A stretch of DNA of 64,000 bases from an uncultured Clostridia bacterium (GTDB lineage Bacteria > Bacillota > Clostridia > UMGS1810). The stretch spans positions 62,001 through 126,000 of the forward strand of contig CAKSTI010000007.1 of assembly GCA_934500705.1 (NCBI GenBank), read 5' to 3'. The translations under genes and the position numbers were made by a program. Under the pieces are notes generated by a model. It was not told where the DNA came from. It was given only the letters and a program-made list of their open reading frames with translations, and made no database searches. This document shows positions 7,952 to 16,744 of this stretch, piece by piece. Every line of letters starts with the position of its first letter. Positions within the stretch are counted from its first letter, which is position 1.

Positions 7952-9364
7952 TCAAACCGTGTGCACTCTTAAAACGTTTGTCGTTCCGCTGCCGCCGGGC
8001 GAGGAATTGCCCGTTGCCGCAACGATACTGCCCTCGTCGATATACCTGGCGGATTTTGCACGGGATATTGCCTTTAAAAACACATCGCCCTCACCGCTGA
8101 AATCGGCGACGAGCGGCTCAACTCCCCAGGAGAGCGCAAGCTGATGATACACCCTCTCGTCGGGCGTTATGCCGATTACCTTGCAATATGGTCTTGAACC
8201 GGAAACCGAGTACGCAGTGTGACCGGAACGGGTAACGGCAACTATTGCCCCGGCGTTTAAATCCATTGCGGTGGCAAGCGTTGCATGGCTTATGGCGTCG
8301 GTTACGGACGTGCGGTTGAAAACTGTGTTTAAAAACCGCTTTTTGTAATTAATTGCGTCCTCGGTTGTCTGTGCAATTCTTGCCATAGTCGCCACGCTTT
8401 CTGCCGGGTACTTGCCTGCCGCCGTTTCGCCGGAGAGCATAATTGCGCTTGTGCCGTCATAAATGGCGTTTGCAATGTCGGTAACTTCCGCCCGTGTGGG
8501 GCGTGGATTTGTAATCATTGTTTCGAGCATCTGGGTTGCGGTGATTGATATTTTGCCTTTGCCGAGGCACTTTTTTATTATTCTTTTTTGAATTTCGGGC
8601 AGGCGTTCAAGCTCAATCTCAACGCCCATATCGCCTCTGGCAATCATCACGCCGTCCGACTCGTCTATTATTTCCGATATATTTTCAACTCCGCCCTCGC
8701 TCTCGATTTTGGAGATTATCCTCACGGTGCAGTCATCTTTTACCTCACGGATAAACTTTTTAAGCTCCGCTACATCTGCGGCACTGCGCACAAACGAGGC
8801 GGCAATGTAGTCAACGCCGTTTTCTATGCCGAAGCGAATGTCGTCACGGTCGGCGTCGTTCATATACGGCATCTCCACTGTGCTGTCGGGCAGATTTATG
8901 CTCTTTCTGTTGCTCAGATATCCGCCGTTTTTCACCATAACAGTTACGTCGCCGCCGCTTACTTCAAAAACTTCGGTTTCAATCAATCCGTCCGAAAAGA
9001 GCAGTCTTTCGCCCTTTTTTACAACATCTCCCAGAGTCTTAAACCCCACGCTGACGTGGTATTCATCGCCCGTGACATCGGCGGGGGTAAGGGTGAACTT
9101 TTGCCCCGGTCTTAAAAACACCTTGCCGTTTGCAAACGTTCCTATGCGGATTTCCGGACCCTTGGTGTCGAGCATAATGGCAAGCGGACAATCAAAAGCC
9201 TTTCGCATACTCTTTATTTTTTCAATCCGCCTTTTGTGGTCATCGTGACTGCCGTGCGAAAAGTTCATTCTCGCAACGTTCATTCCGTTTTTTATCATTG
9301 CGGCAAGAACTGCATCGTCATCTGTTGCAGGGCCTAAGGTGCAGACAATTTTTGTTTTTCTCAC
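7952..9364 (-). CDS. pyk: Pyruvate kinase
   Basis: A 470-residue glycolytic enzyme converting phosphoenolpyruvate and ADP to pyruvate and ATP in the cytosol. The N-terminus KTKIVCTLGPAT, the FSHG block near residue 37, the IEILISKIE-like segment (IISKIESEGG), MIARGDMGVE and the signature region ATQMLETM plus PTRAEVTDIANAIYDGTSA are all present. The length equals the plain form without the extra C-terminal PEP-utilising domain that some Bacilli carry. The start is GTG at 9364, seven bases after AAGGAGGT. It is followed directly by its own terminator and is not in an obvious operon. Confidence 0.97.
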   Translation of the reverse strand: MRKTKIVCTLGPATDDDAVLAAMIKNGMNVARMNFSHGSHDDHKRRIEKIKSMRKAFDCPLAIMLDTKGPEIRIGTFANGKVFLRPGQKFTLTPADVTGDEYHVSVGFKTLGDVVKKGERLLFSDGLIETEVFEVSGGDVTVMVKNGGYLSNRKSINLPDSTVEMPYMNDADRDDIRFGIENGVDYIAASFVRSAADVAELKKFIREVKDDCTVRIISKIESEGGVENISEIIDESDGVMIARGDMGVEIELERLPEIQKRIIKKCLGKGKISITATQMLETMITNPRPTRAEVTDIANAIYDGTSAIMLSGETAAGKYPAESVATMARIAQTTEDAINYKKRFLNTVFNRTSVTDAISHATLATAMDLNAGAIVAVTRSGHTAYSVSGSRPYCKVIGITPDERVYHQLALSWGVEPLVADFSGEGDVFLKAISRAKSARYIDEGSIVAATGNSSPGGSGTTNVLRVHTV

Positions 9365-9409
9365 AAAACCGACCTCCTTGCAAGATTAAGATGCGGAATT
9401 TTTTAATTT

Positions 9410-10615
9410 TTATTCACTTTTGTTACTTTTATACGGAAGTTTCATATCGCCTATAAGGCTTGCGTATGTCACGGTGCCGCTGCCGAACTTTTTTTCTATC
9501 TCATAGGCGGCGTTCTCCGCCTTTTTGTGCTTTTCGTTGCCGTCAAAAAAGCTCACCTGCACTCCTGATGCCGAGTCCGTCAGCTTGACGGTGCGCACGG
9601 TAATTGCACGGATATTCCTGCGCCACCTGTACTTTTGGCGGAACAGTGCAAAGACCTGCGATGCAATCTCGTGTGCGCTGTGCGTGGGGAAGTTGAGCGG
9701 TGTCTGGTATTCGTGCTTTTCAAGCTCGCTGTCTTTTACGCCTATTGCGGCAGAGATTGCAAGCATCTCCTTTTTTCTGAGCGATTTTTCGATGCTTGCG
9801 CACAGGTAAAGGATAACCTTCCGCACTTCCTCCTCAGTTTTTAAATCCTCGGTAAGTGTAACGCCGTGTCCTATGCTTTTTACCGGCTCATTAAAATCCA
9901 CGTGCGCAACCTCGGACGTATCAAGTCCGTTAGCATAGCGCCAAATAAGTTCGCCGTTTTTGCCGAAATGATGTCTTAAAAAATCAAGCGGTGCGTCCGC
10001 AAGATTGCCTATTGTGTATATTCCAAATGTTTTGAGCTTTGTCCCCGTGGATTTGCCCACACCAATCATACTGTCCGCAGGCAGAGGGCGCACAAGCTCC
10101 TTAAAATTTTCCCGTGATATTACCGTAACTGCGTCCGGTTTTTTTAGGTCGCTGCCGAGTTTGGCAAACACCTTGTTAAATGACACGCCGATGGAAACCG
10201 TAAGTCCTATCTCCTCCCTGACACGGCGGCGGATTTCCTCCGCAATGGTTTTGCCGTCGCCGAACAAAAGCCTGCTACCCGTGACGTCAAGCCAGCACTC
10301 GTCCATACCGAACGGTTCTATGAGGTCGGTGTATTCTTTGTATATTTCACGCACTCTGTGCGAAAACTCACGGTATTTGTCAAAATGCGGACTCACCGTT
10401 ACAAGCTGAGGGCACTTTTTCCTTGCCTGCCAGACTGTTTCCGCAGTTTTTACGCCCTTAGACTTTGCCGCCTGATTTTTGGCAAGCACAATGCCGTGCC
10501 TGTCCTCAACACTGCCGCAAACCGCAACGAATTTGTCCTTTAATTCCGGATTTAAAAAACACTCAACCGATGCGTAAAAATTATTCAAATCGCTGTGCAA
10601 AATCACTCTGTCCAC
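9410..10615 (-). CDS. dinB: DNA polymerase IV, Y-family translesion polymerase
   Basis: A 401-residue error-prone polymerase. The N-terminal HSDLNNFYASVE block with the first catalytic Asp (D9) and steric Tyr, and the MDECWLDVTG block near residue 103 with the catalytic Asp-Glu pair, define the palm. The VSIGVSFNKVFAKLGSDLKKP segment and the C-terminal little-finger region follow. It copies damaged DNA past lesions. The start is a GTG at 10615 after a GGCGGTG ribosome-like site. No beta-clamp motif was assigned with confidence. No LexA box was recognised in the 72-base upstream gap. Confidence 0.93.
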   Translation of the reverse strand: MDRVILHSDLNNFYASVECFLNPELKDKFVAVCGSVEDRHGIVLAKNQAAKSKGVKTAETVWQARKKCPQLVTVSPHFDKYREFSHRVREIYKEYTDLIEPFGMDECWLDVTGSRLLFGDGKTIAEEIRRRVREEIGLTVSIGVSFNKVFAKLGSDLKKPDAVTVISRENFKELVRPLPADSMIGVGKSTGTKLKTFGIYTIGNLADAPLDFLRHHFGKNGELIWRYANGLDTSEVAHVDFNEPVKSIGHGVTLTEDLKTEEEVRKVILYLCASIEKSLRKKEMLAISAAIGVKDSELEKHEYQTPLNFPTHSAHEIASQVFALFRQKYRWRRNIRAITVRTVKLTDSASGVQVSFFDGNEKHKKAENAAYEIEKKFGSGTVTYASLIGDMKLPYKSNKSE

Positions 10616-10687
10616 ATTTTCACCGCCTTTAATTATATTATCCTACATTTTTGTGATAAAATCAACGGTAAAATGAAAATTTGGATA

Positions 10688-10936
10688 TTACTGGCGTTCG
10701 GTTTCTATACCTTCAAAAAATCTTTCGTAATCAACCCCAAAAATTTGCTTTAAACCCACTAAATCACTTACAAATATATTCCCTCTGCCCATTTCGATAA
10801 GTGAGTACGTGCTACGACTTATTGGCGAACCGAGTAGTTGGAGTTTTGCAACTGTTTGTTCCTGCGTCATTTTAGACGCCTTGCGTATTCTCTTTAAGTT
10901 CCTTGCAAAAATTGCGTTATTCAAAATTTTCGTCAT
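10688..10936 (-). CDS. Small XRE-family DNA-binding protein
   Basis: An 82-residue protein consisting almost entirely of a helix-turn-helix of the Cro/C1 (XRE) type: NLKRIRKASKMTQEQTVAKL, then ISRSTYSLIEMGRG as recognition helix, ending in a short tail. It diverges from the SLOG-domain gene, and the 97 bases between them hold two near-identical palindromes that it probably binds. ATG at 10936 has an AAAGGA site 12 bases upstream; a GTG at 10945 is an alternative start but sits almost on that site. Both genes of the pair are AT-richer than their neighbours, which suggests acquisition by transfer. Confidence 0.85.
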   Translation of the reverse strand: MTKILNNAIFARNLKRIRKASKMTQEQTVAKLQLLGSPISRSTYSLIEMGRGNIFVSDLVGLKQIFGVDYERFFEGIETERQ

Positions 10937-10955
10937 AAAAACCACTATCCTTTTT

Positions 10956-11023
10956 GCTTATATATATAAGTTTTTATTGATTTTAACATTATTATGTGGT
11001 ATTATTTGCTTATATTTATAAGC
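10956..11023. promoter_or_regulatory. Twin palindromic operators and promoter in the XRE/SLOG divergent region
   Basis: Palindrome 1, GCTTATATATATAAGT, is at 10956-10971 and palindrome 2, GCTTATATTTATAAGC, at 11008-11023. They share GCTTATAT and ATAAG arms. Between them is a rightward promoter: TTGATT (10977-10982), 17-base spacer, TATTAT (11000-11005). Palindrome 2 covers its transcript start. The arrangement fits repression of both directions by the small XRE protein. Confidence 0.7.
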
Positions 11024-11033
11024 AAAGGAGATA

Positions 11034-11444
11034 ATGATATTGAAAAAATGTATTTTTATAGGTCATCGTGATGCAAAAAACTGCGAGGAAAAAGTTTATG
11101 CACAAATTAAAAATTTATTAGCACATTACGACATCGAATTTTTAAGCGGCGGAATGGGTAATTTTGATAAAATTTGCGAAAGGGCCGTACACGACTTGAA
11201 AGGAAAACTTTGTTTTATACCATATAATGTTAATCGGATAAAACCTGCTGATTATCTATGGTATGACGAAATAATCTGTCCGTTTGGCAACAAAACATAT
11301 TCTAAATTTGATATACCAAACCGAAACAAGTGGCTTGTCGATAATTGCGACCTATGCATTTGCTATGTATATAAGGACGGCGGCGCAAGAAAAACTCTGA
11401 ACTATGCAGAAAAAAAGGGAAAACATATTATAAACATAATTTAG
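11034..11444 (+). CDS. SLOG/YpsA-like predicted nucleotide-binding protein
   Basis: A 136-residue protein resembling the YpsA/DprA-related SLOG Rossmann-like family. The N-terminal FIGHRDAKNC strand-loop and the FLSGGMGNFDKICERAV glycine-rich phosphate-binding segment near residue 38 are the family signatures. SLOG proteins bind or process nucleotide-derived ligands, and some act in stress or defence systems; no specific function can be assigned here. It is controlled from the divergent operator region shared with an XRE regulator. The start is uncertain: ATG at 11034 is only three bases after AAAGGAG, while TTG at 11040 has ideal 9-base spacing. Base composition is AT-rich relative to neighbours. 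Confidence 0.7.
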   Translation: MILKKCIFIGHRDAKNCEEKVYAQIKNLLAHYDIEFLSGGMGNFDKICERAVHDLKGKLCFIPYNVNRIKPADYLWYDEIICPFGNKTYSKFDIPNRNKWLVDNCDLCICYVYKDGGARKTLNYAEKKGKHIINII

Positions 11445-11490
11445 TTCTAACGAAATTAATTTAAAATCCAAAGTTTGGTTATAATATGAT

Positions 11491-11519
11491 TTGACACAAC
11501 ATTAAATTAGATATATAAT
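11491..11519 (+). promoter_or_regulatory. Promoter of the mrp operon
   Basis: TTGACA (11491-11496), 17-base spacer, TATAAT (11514-11519), about 30 bases before the start codon. Confidence 0.85.
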
Positions 11520-11550
11520 AAGCATATAACTACAAACGGAGGAACACAAA

Positions 11551-12378
11551 ATGAGTGAAGAATGTACGCACGATTGCAGCAGCTGCTCTGCGGACTGCAG
11601 TTCAAGGGAAAAGACAAGTTTTCTGGAGAACCTCAACCCGGCAAGCAGTGTTAAAAAAGTTATAGGCGTTGTAAGCGGCAAAGGCGGAGTGGGAAAATCT
11701 ATGATAACCTCAATGCTTGCCGTATTGATGAAAAGAAAGGGCTATAACACGGCAATTCTCGATGCCGACATAACAGGCCCGTCAATCCCCAAGGCTTTCG
11801 GCATAAACAAAAAGGCATATGCCGACAACCGTGGACTTATTCCCGTGCCGTCCAAAACGGGCGTGGACATTATGAGCATAAACCTTTTGCTCGACAGCGA
11901 AACCGACCCCGTTGTATGGCGTGGCCCGGTTATCGCAGGGACGGTAAAGCAGTTCTGGACGGACGTAATCTGGGAGGACGTGGACTTTATGTTTGTGGAT
12001 ATGCCGCCTGGAACAGGCGACGTACCGCTTACAATATTCCAGTCGCTGCCCGTCGACGGAATAGTTATAGTAACATCACCCCAGCAGCTTGTGTCAATGA
12101 TTGTGGAAAAGGCTGTCAATATGGCAGGAATGATGAATATTCCGATTTTGGGAATTGTGGAAAATATGGCGTACTTTGAGTGCGACAACTGCAAAAAGCG
12201 CCATAACATATACGGCGAGAGTCACATAGACGAGATTGCTGCAAAGCACGGCATAGACACTACCGCACAGATACCCATTGACCCCAAGCTCGCAGGCGGA
12301 GCAGATGCCGGTCTTATTGAACTTTTTGAGGGAAAATGGCTCGACGAACTTGCGGAAAAAATCGAAAAGGAGCTGTGA
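11551..12378 (+). CDS. Mrp/NBP35-family iron-sulfur cluster carrier ATPase
   Basis: A 275-residue P-loop ATPase of the Mrp/ApbC/NBP35 group, which binds and transfers Fe-S clusters in the cytosol. The N-terminus has a cysteine cluster (C5, C9, C12, C16), as in NBP35-type proteins. The deviant Walker A SGKGGVGKS is at 42-50, followed by the switch regions ILDADITGPS and FMFVDMPPGTGD. A C-terminal CDNC supplies the conserved CxxC used for cluster binding between subunits. ATG at 11551 follows GGAGGA. It is the first gene of a three-gene operon with a HAD phosphatase and a YbaK deacylase; no functional link between the three is evident. Confidence 0.92.
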   Translation: MSEECTHDCSSCSADCSSREKTSFLENLNPASSVKKVIGVVSGKGGVGKSMITSMLAVLMKRKGYNTAILDADITGPSIPKAFGINKKAYADNRGLIPVPSKTGVDIMSINLLLDSETDPVVWRGPVIAGTVKQFWTDVIWEDVDFMFVDMPPGTGDVPLTIFQSLPVDGIVIVTSPQQLVSMIVEKAVNMAGMMNIPILGIVENMAYFECDNCKKRHNIYGESHIDEIAAKHGIDTTAQIPIDPKLAGGADAGLIELFEGKWLDELAEKIEKEL

Positions 12379-12381
12379 TGA

Positions 12382-13146
12382 TTGGGCATATTTGAAGGCT
12401 ATCTTTTGGCAACGGATTTGGACGGCACACTTTTGGGAACGGATAAAAAGGTATCCAAAGAAAACGCCGACGCTATCCGCTTTTTCCAGAGCGAGGGCGG
12501 ACTGTTTACCGTGGCTACCGGGCGCTATCCCGACTTTTTGTACGGATATTCCGACATTTTTACGGTAGATGAATGTGTAATCGGATTAAACGGAAATATG
12601 ATATATGATATGAAAAAGCACGAGGTACGCTTTATTGCACGAATGGAAAAAGACAGGCTTAAAAATTTGCTTGACACTGCCCTATCGCACTTTGAACACG
12701 AGATATACTGCATCAAGGTAAACGACGATGTGGAAAGCTACGAATATGACGGAAAGGTTGTGCGTGATGTGTGCAAGTCCATAATAATAGCGTCCGATGC
12801 AAGGAGCGCCGTTATTATAAGGGACTTTTTAAACCGTGTTTTCGGCTCGGAATTTAAGGTTGCACGCAGTTGGCCAACCGGAGTTGAGATTTTTAAAAAA
12901 GGCAGTGGCAAGGGCGAGTGCCTGCGCTATATCCGTGAAAACATCAATCCGGACATTAAGGTGACCGTGGGCGTAGGCGACTACGAAAACGACATAACTA
13001 TGCTCGAAATGGCAGACATCGGCTACGCCGTAAAGAATGCGTCCGACGACGCAAAGGCGGCGGCAGACCGTGTTACCGCAGTTGACAACGACCACGGGGC
13101 AATAGCCTTCGTCATAGACGACATCAGAAAGGAACTTGCAAAATGA
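12382..13146 (+). CDS. Cof-type HAD-superfamily phosphatase
   Basis: A 254-residue Cof/YidA-type haloacid dehalogenase hydrolase, probably dephosphorylating small metabolites such as sugar phosphates. Motif I DLDGTLLG lies near residue 12 with the nucleophilic Asp, the ATGR motif II near residue 47, and motif IV in VGVGDYENDITML near residue 197. A C2-type cap lies between motifs II and III. The start is a TTG at 12382, eight bases after AAGGAG and three bases behind the mrp stop codon. The end overlaps the next gene by four bases, so translation is coupled. Substrate is unknown, as for most members. Confidence 0.88.
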   Translation: MGIFEGYLLATDLDGTLLGTDKKVSKENADAIRFFQSEGGLFTVATGRYPDFLYGYSDIFTVDECVIGLNGNMIYDMKKHEVRFIARMEKDRLKNLLDTALSHFEHEIYCIKVNDDVESYEYDGKVVRDVCKSIIIASDARSAVIIRDFLNRVFGSEFKVARSWPTGVEIFKKGSGKGECLRYIRENINPDIKVTVGVGDYENDITMLEMADIGYAVKNASDDAKAAADRVTAVDNDHGAIAFVIDDIRKELAK

Positions 13147-13613
13147 CAAAGACTAACGCAATGCGTATGCTTGACAAGGCAAAAATCAAGTATGAAGTGA
13201 TAGAATACGAAGTTGACGAAAACGATTTAAGCGGAGTGAGCATTGCCAAAAAGGCAAACCTTGACTGCGCAATGGTCTTTAAGACCTTGGTTGCAAAGGG
13301 CGACAAAACGGGGCCGATTGTGATGTGCGTTCCCGTGAACAAGGAGATAGACCTTAAAAAAGCGGCTCACGTTACGGGCAACAAAAAAATCGAAATGGTG
13401 CACGTCAAAGACCTGCTCGCCCTCACGGGATATATCCGTGGCGGCTGTTCGCCCATCGGTATGAAAAAGAAGTTTCCCACATTTATAGACATATCGGCAA
13501 ACGAGCACGAAAAAATCACCGTAAGCGCCGGAATGAGAGGCGCACAGCTCCTGCTCGGCAGAGCGGAACTTGTGGACTTTGTGGGAGCGGAGCTTTGCCC
13601 GATTACTGCGTAA
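13143..13613 (+). CDS. ybaK: YbaK/EbsC-type Cys-tRNA(Pro) deacylase
   Basis: A 156-residue trans-editing protein of the YbaK family, which hydrolyses cysteine wrongly attached to tRNA-Pro (or related mischarged tRNAs). The family lysine lies in the VFKTLVA segment near residue 46, and the GGCSPIGMKKKFPTFID block near residue 100 is typical. Length matches standalone YbaK. It overlaps the HAD gene by ATGA and ends the operon before a strong terminator. YbaK proper is better supported than ProXp because of the GGCSPIG motif. Confidence 0.9.
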   Translation: MTKTNAMRMLDKAKIKYEVIEYEVDENDLSGVSIAKKANLDCAMVFKTLVAKGDKTGPIVMCVPVNKEIDLKKAAHVTGNKKIEMVHVKDLLALTGYIRGGCSPIGMKKKFPTFIDISANEHEKITVSAGMRGAQLLLGRAELVDFVGAELCPITA

Positions 13614-13626
13614 CAAATAATTTTAA

Positions 13627-13653
13627 AACGGCGGTATTTTCACCGCCGTTTTT
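13627..13653. terminator. Bidirectional terminator
   Basis: ACGGCGG/CCGCCGT stem with an 8-base loop, T6 to the right and a T-rich run on the opposite strand. It serves ybaK and the convergent metallo-beta-lactamase-fold gene. Confidence 0.88.
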
Positions 13654-13674
13654 TGCTGACCGAAAAGTGCCTTT

Positions 13675-14496
13675 TCAGTCAACAATTTTCTGCTTTTCCG
13701 TGTCAAACACCGTGTTATTATCAAAACTTGTTATGTTTGTCATACCGAGTTTTTCCGCCCACTTTATCGTTTCCGGGGTTTTGAAATTGCCTTTGCCCGG
13801 CTCACCGCCGAGGTAGGGAGTGTTGTCCCAGAGCCACTTGGGAGTCGGCCAAAAGGCAAACCTTGCGCCGATTTTTTCGTACACGTCAAAATCAACGCCG
13901 TACTGACCGTGGTGCGCCATCTGCACGGCGGTTGCCCGTATTTTGCCGCCGGCGGTTTCTATAAGCTTTTCTCCTCCCTCAACGCCAAGGTCGCCTAAGA
14001 AAATCATCGAAAACTCCCCCTCCGACAGCCTTAAAACAACGGATTGGTTGTTAGGATTGTTTACGGTTATCTCAGGATTATCCACACCTATGACCTCAAT
14101 GCCGACGCCGTCTATACAAAACTTATCGCCGAGGTGCATTTGGTGCATAGGGATATTGCACTCGCTCTCAAATTCAAGCCACTCGTCAAGCTCCTTTTTC
14201 TCGCTTTCGGGGAGTGCGTCTTTGGCATCTCCCGTGCAGTTATTGCGCCAAAAGCCGTTTATCTCAATATCCGCACCGCCACGGACAAGCTCCATAACGC
14301 TTGCGTAATGGTCGGAGTGGTTGTGCGTTATAAACCACATATCAACCTTTCCGCCCCAATCCTTAATAACCTTTTCGAGCGGGGCGCCCTGTCCGTAACC
14401 GCCGCCGTCTATTACAATCAGTTTTCCGTTTTTGGTCTTAATAACATAACCCATCATCTGAACGGGCGTGCAGTTGGTAAGCTGGCATATAAGCAT
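13675..14496 (-). CDS. Metallo-beta-lactamase-fold hydrolase
   Basis: A 273-residue MBL-fold protein. The zinc motif THNHSDHYA lies near residue 57, an Asp ligand in LGDLG near residue 167, and a late His in MAHHGQ near residue 194. The pattern resembles the soluble ComEC/YdiB-type hydrolase domain more than class B beta-lactamases. No signal peptide is seen, so it is probably cytosolic. The start codon overlaps the stop of the upstream GH36-like gene (TAATG), making a two-gene operon, so a role in processing a sugar-derived compound is possible but unproven. Confidence 0.8.
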   Translation of the reverse strand: MLICQLTNCTPVQMMGYVIKTKNGKLIVIDGGGYGQGAPLEKVIKDWGGKVDMWFITHNHSDHYASVMELVRGGADIEINGFWRNNCTGDAKDALPESEKKELDEWLEFESECNIPMHQMHLGDKFCIDGVGIEVIGVDNPEITVNNPNNQSVVLRLSEGEFSMIFLGDLGVEGGEKLIETAGGKIRATAVQMAHHGQYGVDFDVYEKIGARFAFWPTPKWLWDNTPYLGGEPGKGNFKTPETIKWAEKLGMTNITSFDNNTVFDTEKQKIVD

Positions 14497-15773
14497 TACA
14501 AATCTCTCCTTTTGCCGTCTTTTGAATACAAACCGTTAATTTCCCTTGCGACACGCTCGCAGACCTCCTGCGAGAATATGTCCGGCAGATAGGAAACCGT
14601 GGGATAGCCGCCGCTCTCCTTTGCATACTGCATAAGAATGTCGAGGTGCTCCAAATAATCGTTTGCGCACGAGAGCGGAGCATTAGTACCTATGTGGTCA
14701 AGGTTTAGTATTCTGTCCGGCGACGAATTGCGGCACACGACGTAGTGACCGCTCACAACCTTGCGCCAGTTGCCGTCGGGGTCAAAGGCGGCGTCGTTTA
14801 TGCGCACGGTGTCGGCATATCTTGTTGCAAAGATGTCGGGAATGTGCGTTTCCACCTCAACGTCGGAATTTATACTCTTTATGACGCCGTTTATAATTCT
14901 CAAAAGTTCAATCATTTCGTCCTTTGGACCGTAGGAAATATCCAGCTTAAACTTCATAAATCCGATGCCTGTGTAATATTCAAATATCTTTCGGTAGTAA
15001 TCTGTCAGTATGTCCTCACGTGGCAAGATGTTGTACCAGTTCATCTCCTCGTTGTAAGGCGTGCCGATAACGGACGGGTTCTCCTTTGCAAGACAGCAGT
15101 CACGGGTGAATGTAAACGGCGTGAGCCACAGTCCGGGGATAAAACCCTCGCTCTTAATATCCGCTATCATCTTTTCAAAGTTCGGAAACTTTTTCCTGTC
15201 AACCTCCCAGTTGCCGAGAGAGTACGTATCGTCACGCATACTGCCGACTGCCCAGCCGTCATCAATGGTAAATTTGCCGCACGGGAGCGACAGCTTTTTG
15301 ACCCTTTCGAGATAGTCGTATATAAACCGCTCGTTCATAACCTCGGAGTTGGTAACGCCCGACAGCGCCGCCTGCTTTGCCTGCTCCACCCAGGTGCAGT
15401 ATTCAAGGTCTGACCAAAAATCTCTGTTTTGCTTGCCGTCGGCAAAAGCCGCACTGTACTTTTTCCACTCGTCAAAGGGATTGCAATTCTCGCTTGCATA
15501 GAGTCGCTGACCCTTGGGAACGGTGACGGTTAAAAACATACTGCCGTCGTACTCAAAGCGTCCGCCGCAGTTTTCCATAAAGCCGAAAAAGCTCTCCCCT
15601 GCCAGAACAACGGGCGAGCCCGACGTGCTCGACGCCCCGATTGCAAACGGGTCGTACGAAAACGGCTCGGACACAGTGTATGCGTTCTCGCCCCACACAT
15701 TGTAAAAGGGCAGAAAGAGCGGCGGGTCTACTCTGAATTTGAATTTTTCTTCCGATTGAACTTCGTAAATCAT
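14496..15773 (-). CDS. GH36/GH27-like (clan GH-D) glycosidase
   Basis: A 425-residue TIM-barrel protein resembling melibiase-type alpha-galactosidases. The segment FTIDDGWAVG near residue 167 followed by GNWEVDRKKFPNFEKMI and GFIPGLWLTPF is the typical clan GH-D barrel core. FMKFKLDISYG near residue 262 occupies the place of the nucleophile motif (KxD). It lacks the large N-terminal beta-supersandwich of full GH36 enzymes and has no signal peptide, so it likely acts on imported oligosaccharides in the cytosol. Substrate specificity is not predictable. ATG at 15773 follows AGGAG. It is translationally coupled to the MBL-fold gene and divergent from the AraC gene. Confidence 0.72.
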   Translation of the reverse strand: MIYEVQSEEKFKFRVDPPLFLPFYNVWGENAYTVSEPFSYDPFAIGASSTSGSPVVLAGESFFGFMENCGGRFEYDGSMFLTVTVPKGQRLYASENCNPFDEWKKYSAAFADGKQNRDFWSDLEYCTWVEQAKQAALSGVTNSEVMNERFIYDYLERVKKLSLPCGKFTIDDGWAVGSMRDDTYSLGNWEVDRKKFPNFEKMIADIKSEGFIPGLWLTPFTFTRDCCLAKENPSVIGTPYNEEMNWYNILPREDILTDYYRKIFEYYTGIGFMKFKLDISYGPKDEMIELLRIINGVIKSINSDVEVETHIPDIFATRYADTVRINDAAFDPDGNWRKVVSGHYVVCRNSSPDRILNLDHIGTNAPLSCANDYLEHLDILMQYAKESGGYPTVSYLPDIFSQEVCERVAREINGLYSKDGKRRDL

Positions 15774-15786
15774 AATTTTCTCCTAA

Positions 15787-15850
15787 AACAATATTGCTTT
15801 TTTATTGACATTTTTCTCACAAGTGTTATAATTAAAATAACGATATTGCT
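15787..15850. promoter_or_regulatory. Divergent control region with two AACRATATTGCT motifs and the AraC-gene promoter
   Basis: Motif copies are AACAATATTGCT at 15787-15798 and AACGATATTGCT at 15839-15850. Between them is a rightward promoter, TTGACA (15805-15810), 16-base spacer, TATAAT (15827-15832), for the AraC-type gene. The second motif is downstream of that -10 and upstream of the leftward gene, so it could both limit the regulator's own expression and activate the GH36-like operon. The same motif recurs before the nag operon. Confidence 0.55.
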
Positions 15851-15871
15851 GTTTTGCGAGGTGTTGTTTTT

Positions 15872-16744
15872 ATGGACAGAGAATTTTTTGAGGCGCACTC
15901 ATTTACGGGTCTTGACCTGCCGTTTTACTTTGAGGAAACCACGCTTGAACACAGCGTGAACCACGACACAAACTGGCACCCGAATATTGAAATTCTCTAT
16001 GTTGCCGCCGGCTGCGGAGTGGTGACGTGCGGAAAAACGCCGTACCGCATATCGGAGGGGGATATTTTTATTATCAATTCCAACCTCCCCCACGGTGTTG
16101 ACTCCGAAACCAAAATTAAGTATTACTTCCTCATTCCCGACCGTGACTTTTGCATTTTAAACGGCATAGACACCTGCTCGGTACGCTTTAAACAGCTTGT
16201 GCACGATGATGCCGCAGTAAAACTCTACCAAAACATAATTGACGAGTACAACTGCTCTCTCCCCCACCGCAGTGCCGGGGTGCGCCACGCCGTGATGTCG
16301 CTCATACTGTACCTTGCCCGCAGTTACACCGAGGGCGGAAGCACGGGCGTCTCCGCCGAAAAGGACGAAAACCTGCGCCTTGCCATAGGCTATATGTACT
16401 CAAACTTTAACAAACAGCTCACCTTGGAGGACGTTGCCGCCCAGGTGGGTCTGAGCAAATACTACTTCGGCAGGGAATTTAAACGCCTGACGGGCGAAAC
16501 GCCGTTTGAGTTTATCCACCGCATACGGTGCGAATACGCAAAAAAGATGATGTCCTACGGGGTTAAATCCGTACAGGAAATCTGCGACATATGCGGTTTT
16601 GAGAGTGCGTCGTACTTTGCAAAAATCTTTAAAAGATACGTCGGCTGTTCTCCCAACTCCTACGCCAAATCGGTGAGGTATGCCGCACCTACAACGCCGG
16701 CATCGCCTTTAAGCTCCGATATTACAACCGGCGTCTTAAAGTGA
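15872..16744 (+). CDS. AraC-family transcriptional regulator
   Basis: A 290-residue activator with an N-terminal cupin sensor (residues about 10-100: WHPNIEILYVAAGCG, then EGDIFIINSNLPHGV) and a C-terminal pair of helix-turn-helix motifs (about 175-272), including LTLEDVAAQVGLSKYYFGREFK and VQEICDICGFESASYFAKIFKR. This architecture is typical of sugar-responsive activators. Its neighbours and the motif shared between promoters suggest control of the GH36-like and nag operons. I use ATG at 15872, after GAGGTG; an in-frame TTG at 15854 has no ribosome site. The last 85 bases overlap the 3' end of the convergent nagB-ROK gene, and a 20-residue tail beyond the usual end is encoded there. Confidence 0.9.
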   Translation: MDREFFEAHSFTGLDLPFYFEETTLEHSVNHDTNWHPNIEILYVAAGCGVVTCGKTPYRISEGDIFIINSNLPHGVDSETKIKYYFLIPDRDFCILNGIDTCSVRFKQLVHDDAAVKLYQNIIDEYNCSLPHRSAGVRHAVMSLILYLARSYTEGGSTGVSAEKDENLRLAIGYMYSNFNKQLTLEDVAAQVGLSKYYFGREFKRLTGETPFEFIHRIRCEYAKKMMSYGVKSVQEICDICGFESASYFAKIFKRYVGCSPNSYAKSVRYAAPTTPASPLSSDITTGVLK

